This document shows positions 1-10,761 of a DNA stretch of 64,000 bases, piece by piece; within the stretch, counting starts at the first letter, position 1, and the number at the start of each line of letters is the position of its first letter. A program made the position numbers and the translations under genes. The stretch comes from Ciona intestinalis (lineage: Eukaryota > Chordata > Ascidiacea > Phlebobranchia > Cionidae). The notes beneath the pieces were generated by a model. The model did not search any database and was not told where the DNA came from. It saw nothing but the letters and a program-made list of their open reading frames with translations. The DNA lies in contig NC_020169.2 in NCBI RefSeq assembly GCF_000224145.3, positions 4,050,957 to 4,114,956 of the forward strand, in the 5' to 3' direction.

Positions 1-300
1 TAAATTAGGCTTTAATAAATGTATATCGGTCTGATAAACTGTTGTCGAAAATGGCGTAGTAAAGTATCAAAGCCGAAATCGTTTAACCGAGCTCATTTTA
101 TACACACTCTTTTTCCATTACTAGTAATTTGATTTAATTGTTTGTTCTTTTACTTATACGGTGAGTTACTGCTTTGGGTCGGGCGTTTTAACCGATAATG
201 TCAAGTTACTTTTATTTATCGCGTTTCTACGTAAAACAACACAACTAGGCAAAAATAAACGTTCGTCGAAAGGTGCGGCCTTACCATTATTAAATAATAA

Positions 301-1212
301 TTAAGCAACATTAAAAGTTGCGAAAATTAAAATGTGTCAGTATAACACCGCTGATTTTGGACCATCGAGGCATCAAAGAGGGCGTCATGTTAAATTCTTC
401 TGCTGTCATTAATTATTAAAAACCCAAAACGGTGTCATTGTGTATTCGTGTTGGGGGTTTGGAGTAAGGAGAAAAGCCGACGCAATTAGTGGACTTTCCA
501 ACATATACACATACATATGTAATTGCAAGAAGTTTCAGCCAGAACTATACTATACTGTCAAAGGAAGGAAGGGATTCAATGATATAGTAGGGTGGGGGAA
601 GATGGGACACCTTTAGCACATAAAATGTCCAAATATCATGATCGTGTTTTATACATTTATTAAACAACCTATATAGGAATCATGAAGATACGGTTTTATA
701 GTTCTTCGAATGTTCTTCGTTTACTACCAAATGGAACAAGAACATAGATTGAAAAGGTGCCCTATCTTCTCCCACCCCGCTATGCACAAATATTCATTAA
801 TTAACGTACCGTGTAAAAGATTGGCCAACGAAGCTGTGAGATCGAATTGGGTTTCCATGTATTTTGCAATGAAGGTTATAGAAGCAGCGAGAAAGCTTGT
901 TAGACTCACAAAACCAGTTGTGATACTCATAAACACAGGATCTCTTAACAGTCCTTTCAACGTCAAGCCGAAATCTGCAGAAATAATTTTTTCTTATGGG
1001 GAAAATACGTTGCGGTTTGTTTATACAAATGCTTAGTGTCCAGATATGAATTTTAAAGTGAGATGAAACGTAATTATACCCTCGGCTACATAGTCCCTTC
1101 GAATAGGAAAATATAAACGTACAGGATTGATGCCCGGGAAAATAAGCGTACGTTATAAATAGGTCATAGGGTTGGACATATACGACGAGGAAACGTGGAG
1201 TTATGTCAGAGT
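301..1212. repeat. Left copy of gap-flanked duplication 1
   Basis: Nearly identical to 1338-2245, with scattered single-base changes and small indels. It contains a full copy of SLCO exon 6 (810-974) and one short inverted-repeat element. It ends at a run of N. Most simply the second haplotype of one locus, placed in tandem by the assembler. Confidence 0.9.
584..784 (+). mobile_element. MITE-like element, family A (copy inside duplication 1)
   Basis: About 200 bp element with terminal inverted repeats: left end reads like TAGGGTGGGGGAAGATGGG, right end is its approximate complement ending in CCCACCCCGCTA. The middle has the family landmarks: a GATCGTGTTTTA-like stretch, a TACGGTTTTATA-like stretch and TTTACTACCAAATGG. 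No coding capacity, so a non-autonomous DNA element is the simplest reading. The same element recurs at 1617-1816 in the duplicate. Confidence 0.8.
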
Positions 1213-4200
1213 NNNNNNNNNNNNNNNNNNNNNNNNNNNNNNNNNNNNNNNNNNNNNNNNNNNNNNNNNNNNNNNNNNNNNNNNNNNNNNNNNNNNNNNN
1301 NNNNNNNNNNNNNNNNNNNNNNNNNNNNNNNNNNNNNTTAAGCAACATTAAAAGTTGCGAAAATTAAAATGTGTCAGTATAACACCGCTGATTTTGGAAC
1401 ATCGAGGCATCAAAGAGGGCGTCATGTTAAAATCTTCTGCTGTCATTAATTATTAAAAACCCAAAACGGTGTCATTGTGTATTCGTGTTGGGGGTTTGGA
1501 GTAAGGAGAAAAGCCGACGCAATTAGTGGACTTTCCAACATATACACATACATATGTAATTGCAAGAAGTTTCAGCCAGAACTATACTACTGTCAAAGGA
1601 AGGAAGGGATTCAATGATATAGTAGGGTGGGGGAAGATGGGACACCTTTAGCACATAATGTCCAAATATCATGATCGTGTTTTATACAATTAATAAACAA
1701 CCTATATAGGAATCATGAAGATATGGTTTTATAGTTCTTCGAATGTTCTTCGTTTACTACCAAATGGAACAAGAACATAGATTGAAAAGGTGCCCCATCT
1801 TCTCCCACCCCGCTATGCACAAATATTCATTAATTAACGTACCGTGTAAAAGATTGGCCAACGAAGCTGTGAGTTCGAATTGGGTTTCCATGTATTTTGC
1901 AATAAAGGTTATAGAAGCAGCGAGAAAGCTTGTTAGACTCACAAAACCAGTTGTGATACTCATAAACACAGGATCTCTTAACAGTCCTTTCAACGTCAAG
2001 CCGAAATCTGCAGAAATAATTTTTTCTTATGGGGAAAATACGTTGCGGTTTGTTTATACAAATGCTTAGTGTCCAGATATGAATTTTAAAGTGAGATGAA
2101 ACGTAATTATACCCTCGGCTACATAGTCCCTTCGAATAGGAAAATATAAACGTACAGGATTGATGCCCGGGAAAATAAGCGTACGTTATAAATAGGTCAT
2201 AGGGTTGGAACATATACGACGAGGAACGTGGAGTTATGTCAGAGTTGGCCCATTAAACCCAACCGAATGTTTATAATGTAGATTTCTACTTTGTTCTAAA
2301 AATGTATAGTTTTAATCTTCATTCCAACAATGTAACAACATTTCGTGGGAGTTTTGACCTTCATATGGATACTATATGCGACAGACAGTATAACAGAACA
2401 TATACACCACGTGATTGGTGAAACTAACTAAGTGTGGGGTGGTGGTAAAAGCTATTATGAACGCAATACGGGTTTGGGTTAATCACTTATTTACCGAAAA
2501 ACAAGCGCCACACGTGTGTAAACATACCGGCTAATGACAGCTTGTTGCTTGTCACGTCTACTGACTTCGTATTTTCGTGACGCACGTCCCCAGTTGTCAC
2601 GTGGTCCCCCTTAGAGCGGATGACAGGAGCCGACGTCGAACGACGACACGACACGTCACATGCATGAAGGGACTCAACAGAACTTTTCACACTTTTGACT
2701 TCATCTAAATAAGCGATGAGAGAAACCACTCTTGGTGGTCTATCTTGGTTGCTCTTCGGCTTATACTCGCCGAAAAACTCGTCCTCGTGAATTGAATTAA
2801 GAACCTCCATAGTAAACCTTCGAGAAGGTTGACATCTTTTTGATATATCTTCCTCTTTGATTTCGTTATGATTCAGTAAGTCAACTTCATTTGTTTTATC
2901 TGACATGCTGGTTCCAGGGAAACAACTACTGCTTGAACAAATGCAACCGTGTGTTTCTTCCTCGGCGTTCTCTTTGCGTATAACACTGAACAGAAATGGG
3001 TTTTACAAATTGCATTAGCCTTTTACACATGCCTATACAAGCAATTGGAGTAATGTGCCAAATCTTGCCAACATCACAAGAGATTCTTAACCAAAGACCC
3101 CACCCTCGCAGAATAGAATATGTCTACAAGTAATGCTATATACAATATGTTTTTTAAAACAACTTTTTTTAATAAACATGTCACCCTGAAAGCTTTATCA
3201 GCTCTCAACACTAAAAGAGATCTTTTCAACGTTAATCGTAACAGGCACCCAATCAATGATTCTAGTTTAGCGATTAACATGACATAGAACAAAAACGTAT
3301 AGGCAGCTAAACCTGTTATCCCCCAATTACTGGAAGTGTACCTAAAAATTACCCCTGCAGTCATTTATTTGGAAATCTTAATTAAAAATGTATTTAATTT
3401 TCAATTCGAAAAGACCACGTTTTTTTAAAAAAAATCCGTCGCGTTATTTTCGGAGATATTGACGTATAAAAAGCGAAACAAATTTATTAAACACTTACCG
3501 GTTAAACATACACAGTGGTATTGTGACTAACACCATCATGAAGGCGATAACAAGATACCCCACCCACCAGGCCCCGACCCATGAGGGGTGGTGTGGGGTA
3601 ATAGACACAGTGGTGACATTCACCCAACCAATGTCCACCCACACGCTAGTAGTAAGTGAGCCAAGCATGAAACCAAATGCAGGCCCGAGTAAAGAAAGAG
3701 CTGATATTACACCTGGAAATGAATTTAAGTTACAGTACTCTGGGGGAAGATGGGACACCTTAAGGACATAATATCTAAATAATATTCTGACCGTATTTTA
3801 AACATTTAACAACGGTCTATCTCTCTACCTTATAAACTATATTATAAACTACTTATGTTCAAAAAAAAATGCTTCAAAAATTAGTTTTCCATATAGTTAC
3901 CAACGTGCTAACTCGTAAGCGAACACGGCGAGGTGTATGAAACAGAACTCGTGTTATAAGGACTGTCCCATTACTTAATGCATTGCGCAAGCCATATTGT
4001 AGACTCGCACTTTATATACCTCTCTCGGTATAAGTTACAGCTATATATGGTATTGCATTGTCACTTTATTGTAATTGGATTTGAATTATTTAGAGTTTAT
4101 CGACGGGCTGACAACTGTCTTTATATGAAATTTTAAAACTTAAACTAAAAAGTTCGACGCCTTGAAACAATTGCTCCAATGACGTCACAAAGGGGATTCT

Positions 4201-7200
4201 TAGTTTTACCACAACGGAAAACGGAATGTGCTTCTCGATTCCACCGCTATATATGTTACACTGTCGATTGTAAAGAATTATAAATAATTTATAGGCTTGT
4301 GACGAAACAGTCAGGGAGTACAATGCTGATTGTTTTCCTCTGAATACGCGTCAACGTTTCGCTAAGCGTCTCTTTCAATAATTTGCCGTGACGGATTAAG
4401 CAAAACTGTTAACCTTTACAGAAACCCAAAACGATAGTAAATAAAATAAAACCAACGCCACGTGGCCCATTGTTTGCTGATTTAAATAATTTTATTTGCT
4501 TTAAAGATGTCACCAAAAAATTGCAATTGTGAATAGTTTGCCTAGAGTGGAAAATGATATAGAACACCATTTCATTTTTATTTTCATTGAAACATGGTAG
4601 TAAACAAAGAACATTCAAAGAATAATAAAACGGTATCCTTACGACTTTCATAGACTGTCGTTTATTGTGTAAAACGCGACCAGGCTATTTGGATATTACG
4701 TGGTAAAAGTGTCACGTCTTTCCCTCACCCACCCCTTTTGCAACACACCAGCATGTGCAAAATGATGTTTTTCCCCACTTTTTAACACCCAACGGCAGAG
4801 GTTAAAAGGTGCCCCTACCGCAACGCCGGTATGACCCTCCGCGAGTCTAAAACTTCTACAGAAGTCGTGTTTTGTTTNNNNNNNNNNNNNNNNNNNNNNN
4901 NNNNNNNNNNNNNNNNNNNNNNNNNNNNNNNNNNNNNNNNNNNNNNNNNNNNNNNNNNNNNNNNNNNNNNNNNNNNNNNNNNNNNNNNNNNNNNNNNNNN
5001 NNCACTTTATATACCTCTCTCGGTATAAGTTACAGCTATATATGGTATTGCATTGTCACTTTATTGTAATTGGATTTGAATTATTTAGACTTTATATCCG
5101 ACGGGCTGACAACTGTCTTTATATGAAATTTTAAAACTTAAACTAAAAAGTTCGACGCCTTGAAACAATTGCTCCAATGACGTCACAAAGGGAATTCTTA
5201 GTTTTACCACAACGGAAAACGGAATGTGCTTCTCGATTCCACCGCTATATATGTTACACTGTCGATTGTAAAGAATTATAAATAATTTATAGGCTTGTGA
5301 CGAAACAGTCAGGGAGTACAATGCTGATTGTTTTCCTCTGAATACGCGTCAACGTTTCGCCAAGCGCCTCTTTGAATCATTTGCCGTGACGGATTAAGCA
5401 AAACTGTTAACCTTTACAGAAACCCAAAACGATAGTAAATAAAATAAAACCAACGCCACGTGGCCCATTGTTTGCTGATTTAAATAATTTTATTTGCTTT
5501 AAAGATGTCACCAAAAAAATTGCAATTGTGAATAGTTTGCCCAGAGTGGAAAATGACAAAGGACACCTTTTCATTTTTATTTTATCGAAACATTTGGTAG
5601 TAAACAAAGAACATTCAAAGAATAATAAAACGGTATCCTTACGACTTTCATAGACCGTCGTTTATTGTTTAAAACGCGACCAGGCTATTTGGATATTACG
5701 TGGTAAAAGTGTCACGTCTCCCTCTATACCTCACTTTGCAACACACCAGCATGTGCAAAATGATGTTTTTCTCCACTTTTTAACACCCAACGGCACAGGT
5801 TAAAGGTGCCCCTACCGCAACGCCGCTATGACCCCCCGCGAGCCTAAAACTTCTACAGAAGTCGTGTTTTGTTTCAAGTTGGCGCGATTTTGTGACTTGC
5901 TATGTCTCTGCATGACCCTAAAGTTTAAATTGAACAATGTCAGCACTAAGACTTCCGTCACTTTTCAAGTGGGCGAGTCGCGGAAGTAATCTAAGCTTCT
6001 GTCATAATTGCTTGAAGTTAATTAACCGCACATACACCACACTGAGTTGTTTTGCTATGTCAACAGGCAATAACAACAAGTTGGAAACCCGACACCCTGC
6101 TTCATACAAAGTTAATGTTTGTGTTTATTTAGTAATAGGAAAATTTTACCTCAAGTCTGTTTCTGAAGCTTATCAAAACTAAAAAGGTTTCTGTAAATTA
6201 ACTTATTGTGAGGTAAGAAGGATACCGATAGCACATCGTGTTTTTAATCCCTAATAAACATTTACCATTTCTAAGACTCGTGAGGATACAGGTATATAAT
6301 CCTTTAAATATTCTTTGTTAACCACCAAATTGAATGATAAAGGAAAACTAAAACATATGGACCATCTTATACCCCTACCTATATATTTTAGGTTTACCGA
6401 AACGCCTACGAGACACTTAAACTCATATCACCTTAAATTCAAGTGTTGTGTTATCTTAAACAACATTTACTTTTTAAAGTTATGCTATTTCAAATCAAGA
6501 CCTGGCCTTACCGATATAATACAGTGTAGTGATTAAACATAGTGTTTTTTTATAGAATGAAAATGTTGCATAAAATAGTAGTGACCACTAGATTGGAGCT
6601 ATTATTTATTGGAACTGTTTTGGTCATAAGCCAGCAAAAAGTAAATTTTTTTTTTTTTTTTTTACAAAAAAAAACAGTGCAATATTGCGTTTGCCAATGG
6701 AATGGGGCATTGTTCATTGTTATTTCGTGACCTTGGCATATACCTACCTAAAAAGTCACGTTTGCACACGCGCCAGCAATAATAAGAAACCGCTAAGACC
6801 TTGTTAACATGTTTACTGATCTCTGTAGGTTAACCGCACGTATTATGTCATAATGAGGTGTCTATGACAAACTGCCACTGTGGTTACACTCCATTAACTT
6901 GGACTCTTGGGCATTTGACTTTTGACACAGGAGTAATTTGAGAATAGGTAAAACTACAGCAGCAAATTTAGTTATATACTTTCAAGGAATTTAGACTTTT
7001 TCGGCTGACTTAGGGGCGTTGAGGCAGAATACGGCATTTCCCGGAGAAATCTTGCGTGTGCATGGTTATTATTTCTCACATGCCATTGAAACTCTTAAAA
7101 AAATAGTGAGCAGCAGGCAAATACACTCAAGTAAAACCAAATGAAAATTTAAAGGTTTTTTATCAAACAATAAATTATCTTAGAGAGAGAGAAAAAACAT

Positions 7201-10200
7201 TTAAAGGCCGAATCTATAAGATATTATTTATCATTTTTGTTCTATTAAACCAAAATTCACAAAAGTACCAGGAAAAACGTTCTAAAAGTTTGAAAATCCC
7301 CACTTAGATATTATCTGCGTATTACGTTCCCTACGTGGTCAGTGACGCACGTTTAAAAGTTGCCATATAGCTAACGTTGTAAGATTTCGTATCTTTTACT
7401 CATGTATAATTCAGTTGGTATTTAAAACCGACACCAGAGTTGATTAAAACCATTGATTTGAGGAGCGCTTATACTGTTACAAGTTAATCTATTACAAAAT
7501 GCTCTAATTCACTATTCATGGTCTTTGATTGAAAACTCAGCTTACAGTTTAGATTAGCAGTTGAAAGTAAATGAGAAAGCGTTTAAAAACAAGCGGCACG
7601 TGGCCTTTTGTTCGGCTAACTGAATAAACTATGGGATGTATAGTGTGGGGTAAGATGGATAGACGTGTTAACACACAATATTCAATGTGGGCCAAGTTTC
7701 ATTGAGTATAGTAAACAGAAAATAGTTATAGAATTATGCACCTGTTTAATTCCATAAAACTAAAAAAGAGCGTTGTTAAATGTTAAAAACACGATTAGCT
7801 AACTTTATATATCTTCCCCATAGTACTAAATACGGGGGAATGGGCCATGTTTTGAGTGCAAACTTTTTCTGTTACAACGAGAAAAAGGCAAGCTTGCAAT
7901 ATGAGTTTCGTGGGACGAGAAGGTACCCCAATGGAAATTGTGCGTCCGTGGCGAGGTGTGGATTGATGGCCACTACCAGCAGATAACTTAAATTAAATAT
8001 TGGTGTGACCGTAGAACACTGTCTGGCTATAAACTGCGTATCTGGGTTTTTTTAGTAATTGCTTTAGGCTTAACGTATAAAAAAGAGGTAGTTTTATATT
8101 AAAAACATAAAATCATTCTGTTCCATACTTTCCATGCCCGAATTGTAGTCCAACAGTTTTAGCTTTAAATGCAAATATAGTAGGTGGGATAAGGACGGTC
8201 TATATGTTTTCGTTCTTTTTTATCGTTCTATTTGGTAGTAAACAAGGCATATTACTGAACTAAACTACCGTATCCTCGCGACGTTAATTAGTGTGTTGGT
8301 TGTTAAAAACACGGTTAGGAAATACGAGGTATTTTATGCTAACGATCTTACCCCACAGAAGTGCTTTTTCGAAATAGCCGGAAAAAATAATGCCTATCCT
8401 TCAAAACTAAAGGTTAATACTTTAGTTTGACCTTCTACGTAGCTAAACATTCTTTTAGGCCGCCCGCGTTGAATATTAATGTATTCAAGCTCACCGATAT
8501 AAACAGCTGAATTGGCTGGTGTAGCGTAGTCGTCGATAAAGGAGATTCCTAATGGGTGGAGCGGGGCATGTCCGATTCCCTTCAGGACATTTCCAACTGC
8601 GATAAATATGTAGAGAGATGAATTGTGCATGTCACTTTCACGGCGTGCTTTGTTCTCTGTTGTGCTTGGGAGCACGGGGGGGCCAGACGTACAAAGAGTA
8701 ACCGGTTCATCAAAACTTTCACTTCGTAGCGTTGATGGTTCGTTTATCATTTTACTCGATGCGTGAAATCTAGTTTTAATTTTAGCTTCATCCCCCGCTG
8801 CCATTTTGACATCGGGCAAGTTCAAACTATCGTATCTTGATTGATATTTTGTCTCATTCAACGGCGCTGGCAAATTCAAGTATGGCTCGCCCGTGCCTGT
8901 TGTTTGATCGATAAACATAGCAGAATCCTCGCACTTGAGATACCTCGATCCGTATCTACCGCCAGCGAACTGCGGCAGAGCAGACATAACGCAGGAGCTT
9001 GCCATGATCAAAGACCCAAATGCAATAACCCTTGGCCTGAAAAGAAAAACAACTTACGCACCGCCTACGAAAACAATACAAATTAGAAATTAAACTTTTG
9101 CAACAGCGTGCAACAAATTTGGCGCACAAATCCTTTCATTCTAGGGTGCTAAATGGTAATACAAAATAAAGCATTACTTTACAAAATATTTACCACAAAA
9201 AAAGTTCAAATAAAAACGAAACTTGTCATCATAGCCAAAACGTCAATTCCTGGTTTATAAAAAGTGTAAATATTTAAATTCAAACTGATCTTAATAGAAA
9301 CTGCTTTAATTGAAACACCTTTCGACGCCAATCATTCCCGGCTTATCCAAACACATAAAATCCTGCGTCATGAGCAATGAACAAAATAGAATGTGAAACT
9401 ACATATTTCTACGTTGTTGTTTTGCCAGCTGGGCATAACCGAATTATACCAAAGTGGTCAGACACAGTTAAGTGCAGCAAATCCAATTGAAATGACAGCT
9501 CGGTCGACTTTGGTGCCTATAAACTTTACTTTTTGCCTGCTTTTATTTTTCCAGAGTTAATTAAACCCCCAAAAGAAATGCACTTGTAGTACTGTGGGGT
9601 AAGATGGATGTCGATATAGCACATTTTATCCCATTCTTCATAATCGCGTTTTAACAATTAACAACTCTCTTTTACAATCGTGAGGTAACGGTTATATAAT
9701 TCTGTAATTATTCATTGTTTATTACCAAATGGGAGGATAAAAAGAGAATGAAAACATATAAGCCATACTACCCTAACTTATACCCCATATTGTTAGCCAC
9801 TATATAGTCCATGTATGAACATCACGCTTTGGTGTACAAAATTAATACACTATAGAAGTGTTACCTGTGCCATTTTGATCCGAAATAACTAACGAAGAGA
9901 ATAACACTGAGGTTCCCAATATGAAAACAACTTTGTAATATTCCAACAGTGAAGGTAGTTAGTTGGTATCGACGTTCAATTGATGTAAGAGCACTTTTAT
10001 TGTACCTGTAGGGTTCGTAACTTTAGATTGACAGTTTTAATCCAGGTTTACGACCCCTGACCGTAAAATAACAGCCCCTTGCGTATTGGAAAGGCAATTA
10101 CCTGGTTCAGCCATAAAAACATATAAATCCAAAATAATATAGGCCCATCTGTGTCGTTTAGTTTTTTTTTAATTCGTTTTGAGGTACGTTTAATTAAATA

Positions 10201-10761
10201 TACAGCAGTAGATTTGAAGTGTATATTTATTAAAAAAATATAAATTCAAATTAAACGTTGCGTCTTTTTAAATATGTTAACGAAAATAATGTAAGTCTAA
10301 ACTATAGCACTGTGGGGTAAAATGGGACACCTTTCGTACGAAATATTTTATTATCCTGATCGTATGTTGGACAATTAACAGTTCTAGTCTATAGATTCGT
10401 AAGGATACGGATATATAGTTGCATGGTTATTGTTTATTTAATACCAAATAGAACGAGAAAAACATGTCCCACCTTACCCCGAACCACTATTTTATAAATA
10501 TGAAAACACGGTAAACAACAGCAAAATTACTGTTGTTTTAGAACATGCTTGTAAATGAGACAATACGGCTTAGGCATGTTTAAACACACCATACTGGCAC
10601 ACTTACCCGCTACCCATAACTTGTACAAGTTGAAGCAGCGATAAAAAAGCAACGAAGGTTCTAACACGGGTGAAGATAGATTTACTGCCATCATGATTCT
10701 TTGTCTCAATTAACTCATTTTCAAGTAAAGTGCCTGTTCCTGAATCCTCACACTTCTCCAT
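810..10761 (-). CDS. Organic anion transporting polypeptide (SLCO/OATP family), 3' end outside window
   Basis: Sodium-independent plasma-membrane carrier of organic anions; 12 membrane segments expected. Exons in transcript order: 10607-10761, 9865-10005, 8495-9036, 3499-3712, 2495-2907, then 1843-2007, which is repeated at 810-974 beyond a gap. Phases agree at every junction and give about 543 residues of a usual 650-720; the later membrane segments lie left of the window. Family marks seen: TSIERRY and LFVSYFGSKWHR (exon 2), LIMAS..ALPQF..GRY, GIGHAPLHPLGISFIDDYA (exon 3), GPAFGFMLGS and the signature WVGAWWVGYL (exon 4), ITFIAKYMETQFDLTASLA (exon 6). Exon 5 is a hydrophilic, Ser/Lys-rich loop longer than I expect for the family, and its acceptor is the least certain. 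Start chosen at the ATG at 10759-10761; an upstream in-frame GTG was ignored. Which SLCO subfamily it belongs to cannot be said. Introns carry several short inverted-repeat elements. Confidence 0.9.
1213..1337. other. Assembly gap (125 N)
   Basis: Run of N between the two copies of duplication 1. The same length recurs at 4878-5002, suggesting a placeholder or an estimated gap size. Confidence 0.95.
1338..2245. repeat. Right copy of gap-flanked duplication 1
   Basis: Begins directly after the N run and matches 301-1212 in order and orientation. It holds SLCO exon 6 at 1843-2007; the encoded protein agrees with the other copy except for a Phe-Asp/Phe-Glu change in the ETQF(D/E)LTASLA stretch. 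Confidence 0.9.
1617..1816 (+). mobile_element. MITE-like element, family A (second copy of the duplication)
   Basis: Counterpart of 584-784, differing by small indels. It sits about 25 bp from the donor site of SLCO exon 6. Confidence 0.8.
3735..3835 (+). mobile_element. Family A element, truncated
   Basis: Left terminal repeat GGGGGAAGATGGGACACC followed by the ACCGTATTTTAAACATTTAACAACGG-type interior; the right half is not recognisable. It lies about 25 bp upstream of the acceptor of SLCO exon 4. Confidence 0.65.
4008..4877. repeat. Left copy of gap-flanked duplication 2
   Basis: Matches 5003-5874 almost base for base. It lies in the SLCO intron between 3712 and 8495, contains no recognised exon, and carries one reverse-orientation short inverted-repeat element. 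Confidence 0.9.
4541..4735 (-). mobile_element. Family A element, reverse orientation
   Basis: Carries the reversed landmarks: GGTAGTAAACAAAGAACATT, GGTATCCTTACGACTTTCATAG, AAAACGCGACCAGGCTATTTGGATATTA (quoted in parts), ending near CCCTCACCCACC. Duplicated at 5535-5730 with the surrounding segment. Confidence 0.7.
4878..5002. other. Assembly gap (125 N)
   Basis: Run of N between the two copies of duplication 2, in an intron of the SLCO gene. Confidence 0.95.
5003..5874. repeat. Right copy of gap-flanked duplication 2
   Basis: Starts immediately after the N run and repeats 4008-4877, with a few substitutions and small indels (for example inside the mobile-element tail near 5700-5730). Confidence 0.9.
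5535..5730 (-). mobile_element. Family A element, reverse orientation (second copy of the duplication)
   Basis: Same element as 4541-4735 in the right copy of duplication 2; the outer end is slightly different (CCTCTATACCTCAC). Confidence 0.7.
5937..6182 (+). other. Open reading frame resembling a mitochondrial presequence exon
   Basis: An 81-codon frame on the strand opposite SLCO, inside its intron. The first 40 residues are basic and hydroxylated with few acids (MSALRLPSLFKWASRGSN at the start), as in a targeting peptide, and a possible GTTAATG donor follows ...PASYK near 6110. No downstream partner exon was found on the plus strand and I do not recognise the protein. It could equally be a chance frame. 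Confidence 0.2.
6208..6385 (+). mobile_element. Family A element, diverged
   Basis: GTGAGGTAAGAAGGATACC at the left, GACTCGTGAGGATACAGG and TTAACCACCAAATTGAATGA inside, ATCTTATACCCCTACC at the right. All match the family A plan with substitutions. Confidence 0.65.
7636..7830. mobile_element. Family A element remnants, rearranged
   Basis: A left-type end GTGTGGGGTAAGATGG near 7645 is followed by a reverse-type tail (GTTAAAAACACGATTAG ... ATATCTTCCCCATAGTA). The interior landmarks are missing, so this is a degraded or recombined copy. Confidence 0.45.
8175..8357 (-). mobile_element. Family A element, reverse orientation
   Basis: Contains TTTGGTAGTAAACAAGGC, CCGTATCCTCGCGACG and GTTAAAAACACGGTTAGG, and ends GATCTTACCCCACAG. 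It lies about 140 bp downstream (in SLCO sense) of exon 3. Confidence 0.7.
9588..9788 (+). mobile_element. Family A element
   Basis: Left end ACTGTGGGGTAAGATGG, interior ATCGCGTTTTAACAATTAAC and GTGAGGTAACGGTTATATAA, then TTTATTACCAAATGGGAGG, right end CTTATACCCCATA. Near full length, in the SLCO intron between exons 2 and 3. Confidence 0.75.
10303..10495 (+). mobile_element. Family A element
   Basis: Left end ACTGTGGGGTAAAATGGG, right end CATGTCCCACCTTACCCCG. One of the best preserved pairs of terminal inverted repeats in the window; in the first SLCO intron. Confidence 0.8.

Noticed and set aside
710..1036. Plus-strand 108-codon frame, also at 1743-2069
   Set aside because: It overlaps the family A element and SLCO exon 6 on the opposite strand; it exists twice only because the segment is duplicated.
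3074..3364. 96-codon hydrophobic minus-strand frame between two SLCO exons
   Set aside because: It looks membrane-like, but the flanking exons already join in phase without it, it matches no transporter segment, and it has no good splice sites.
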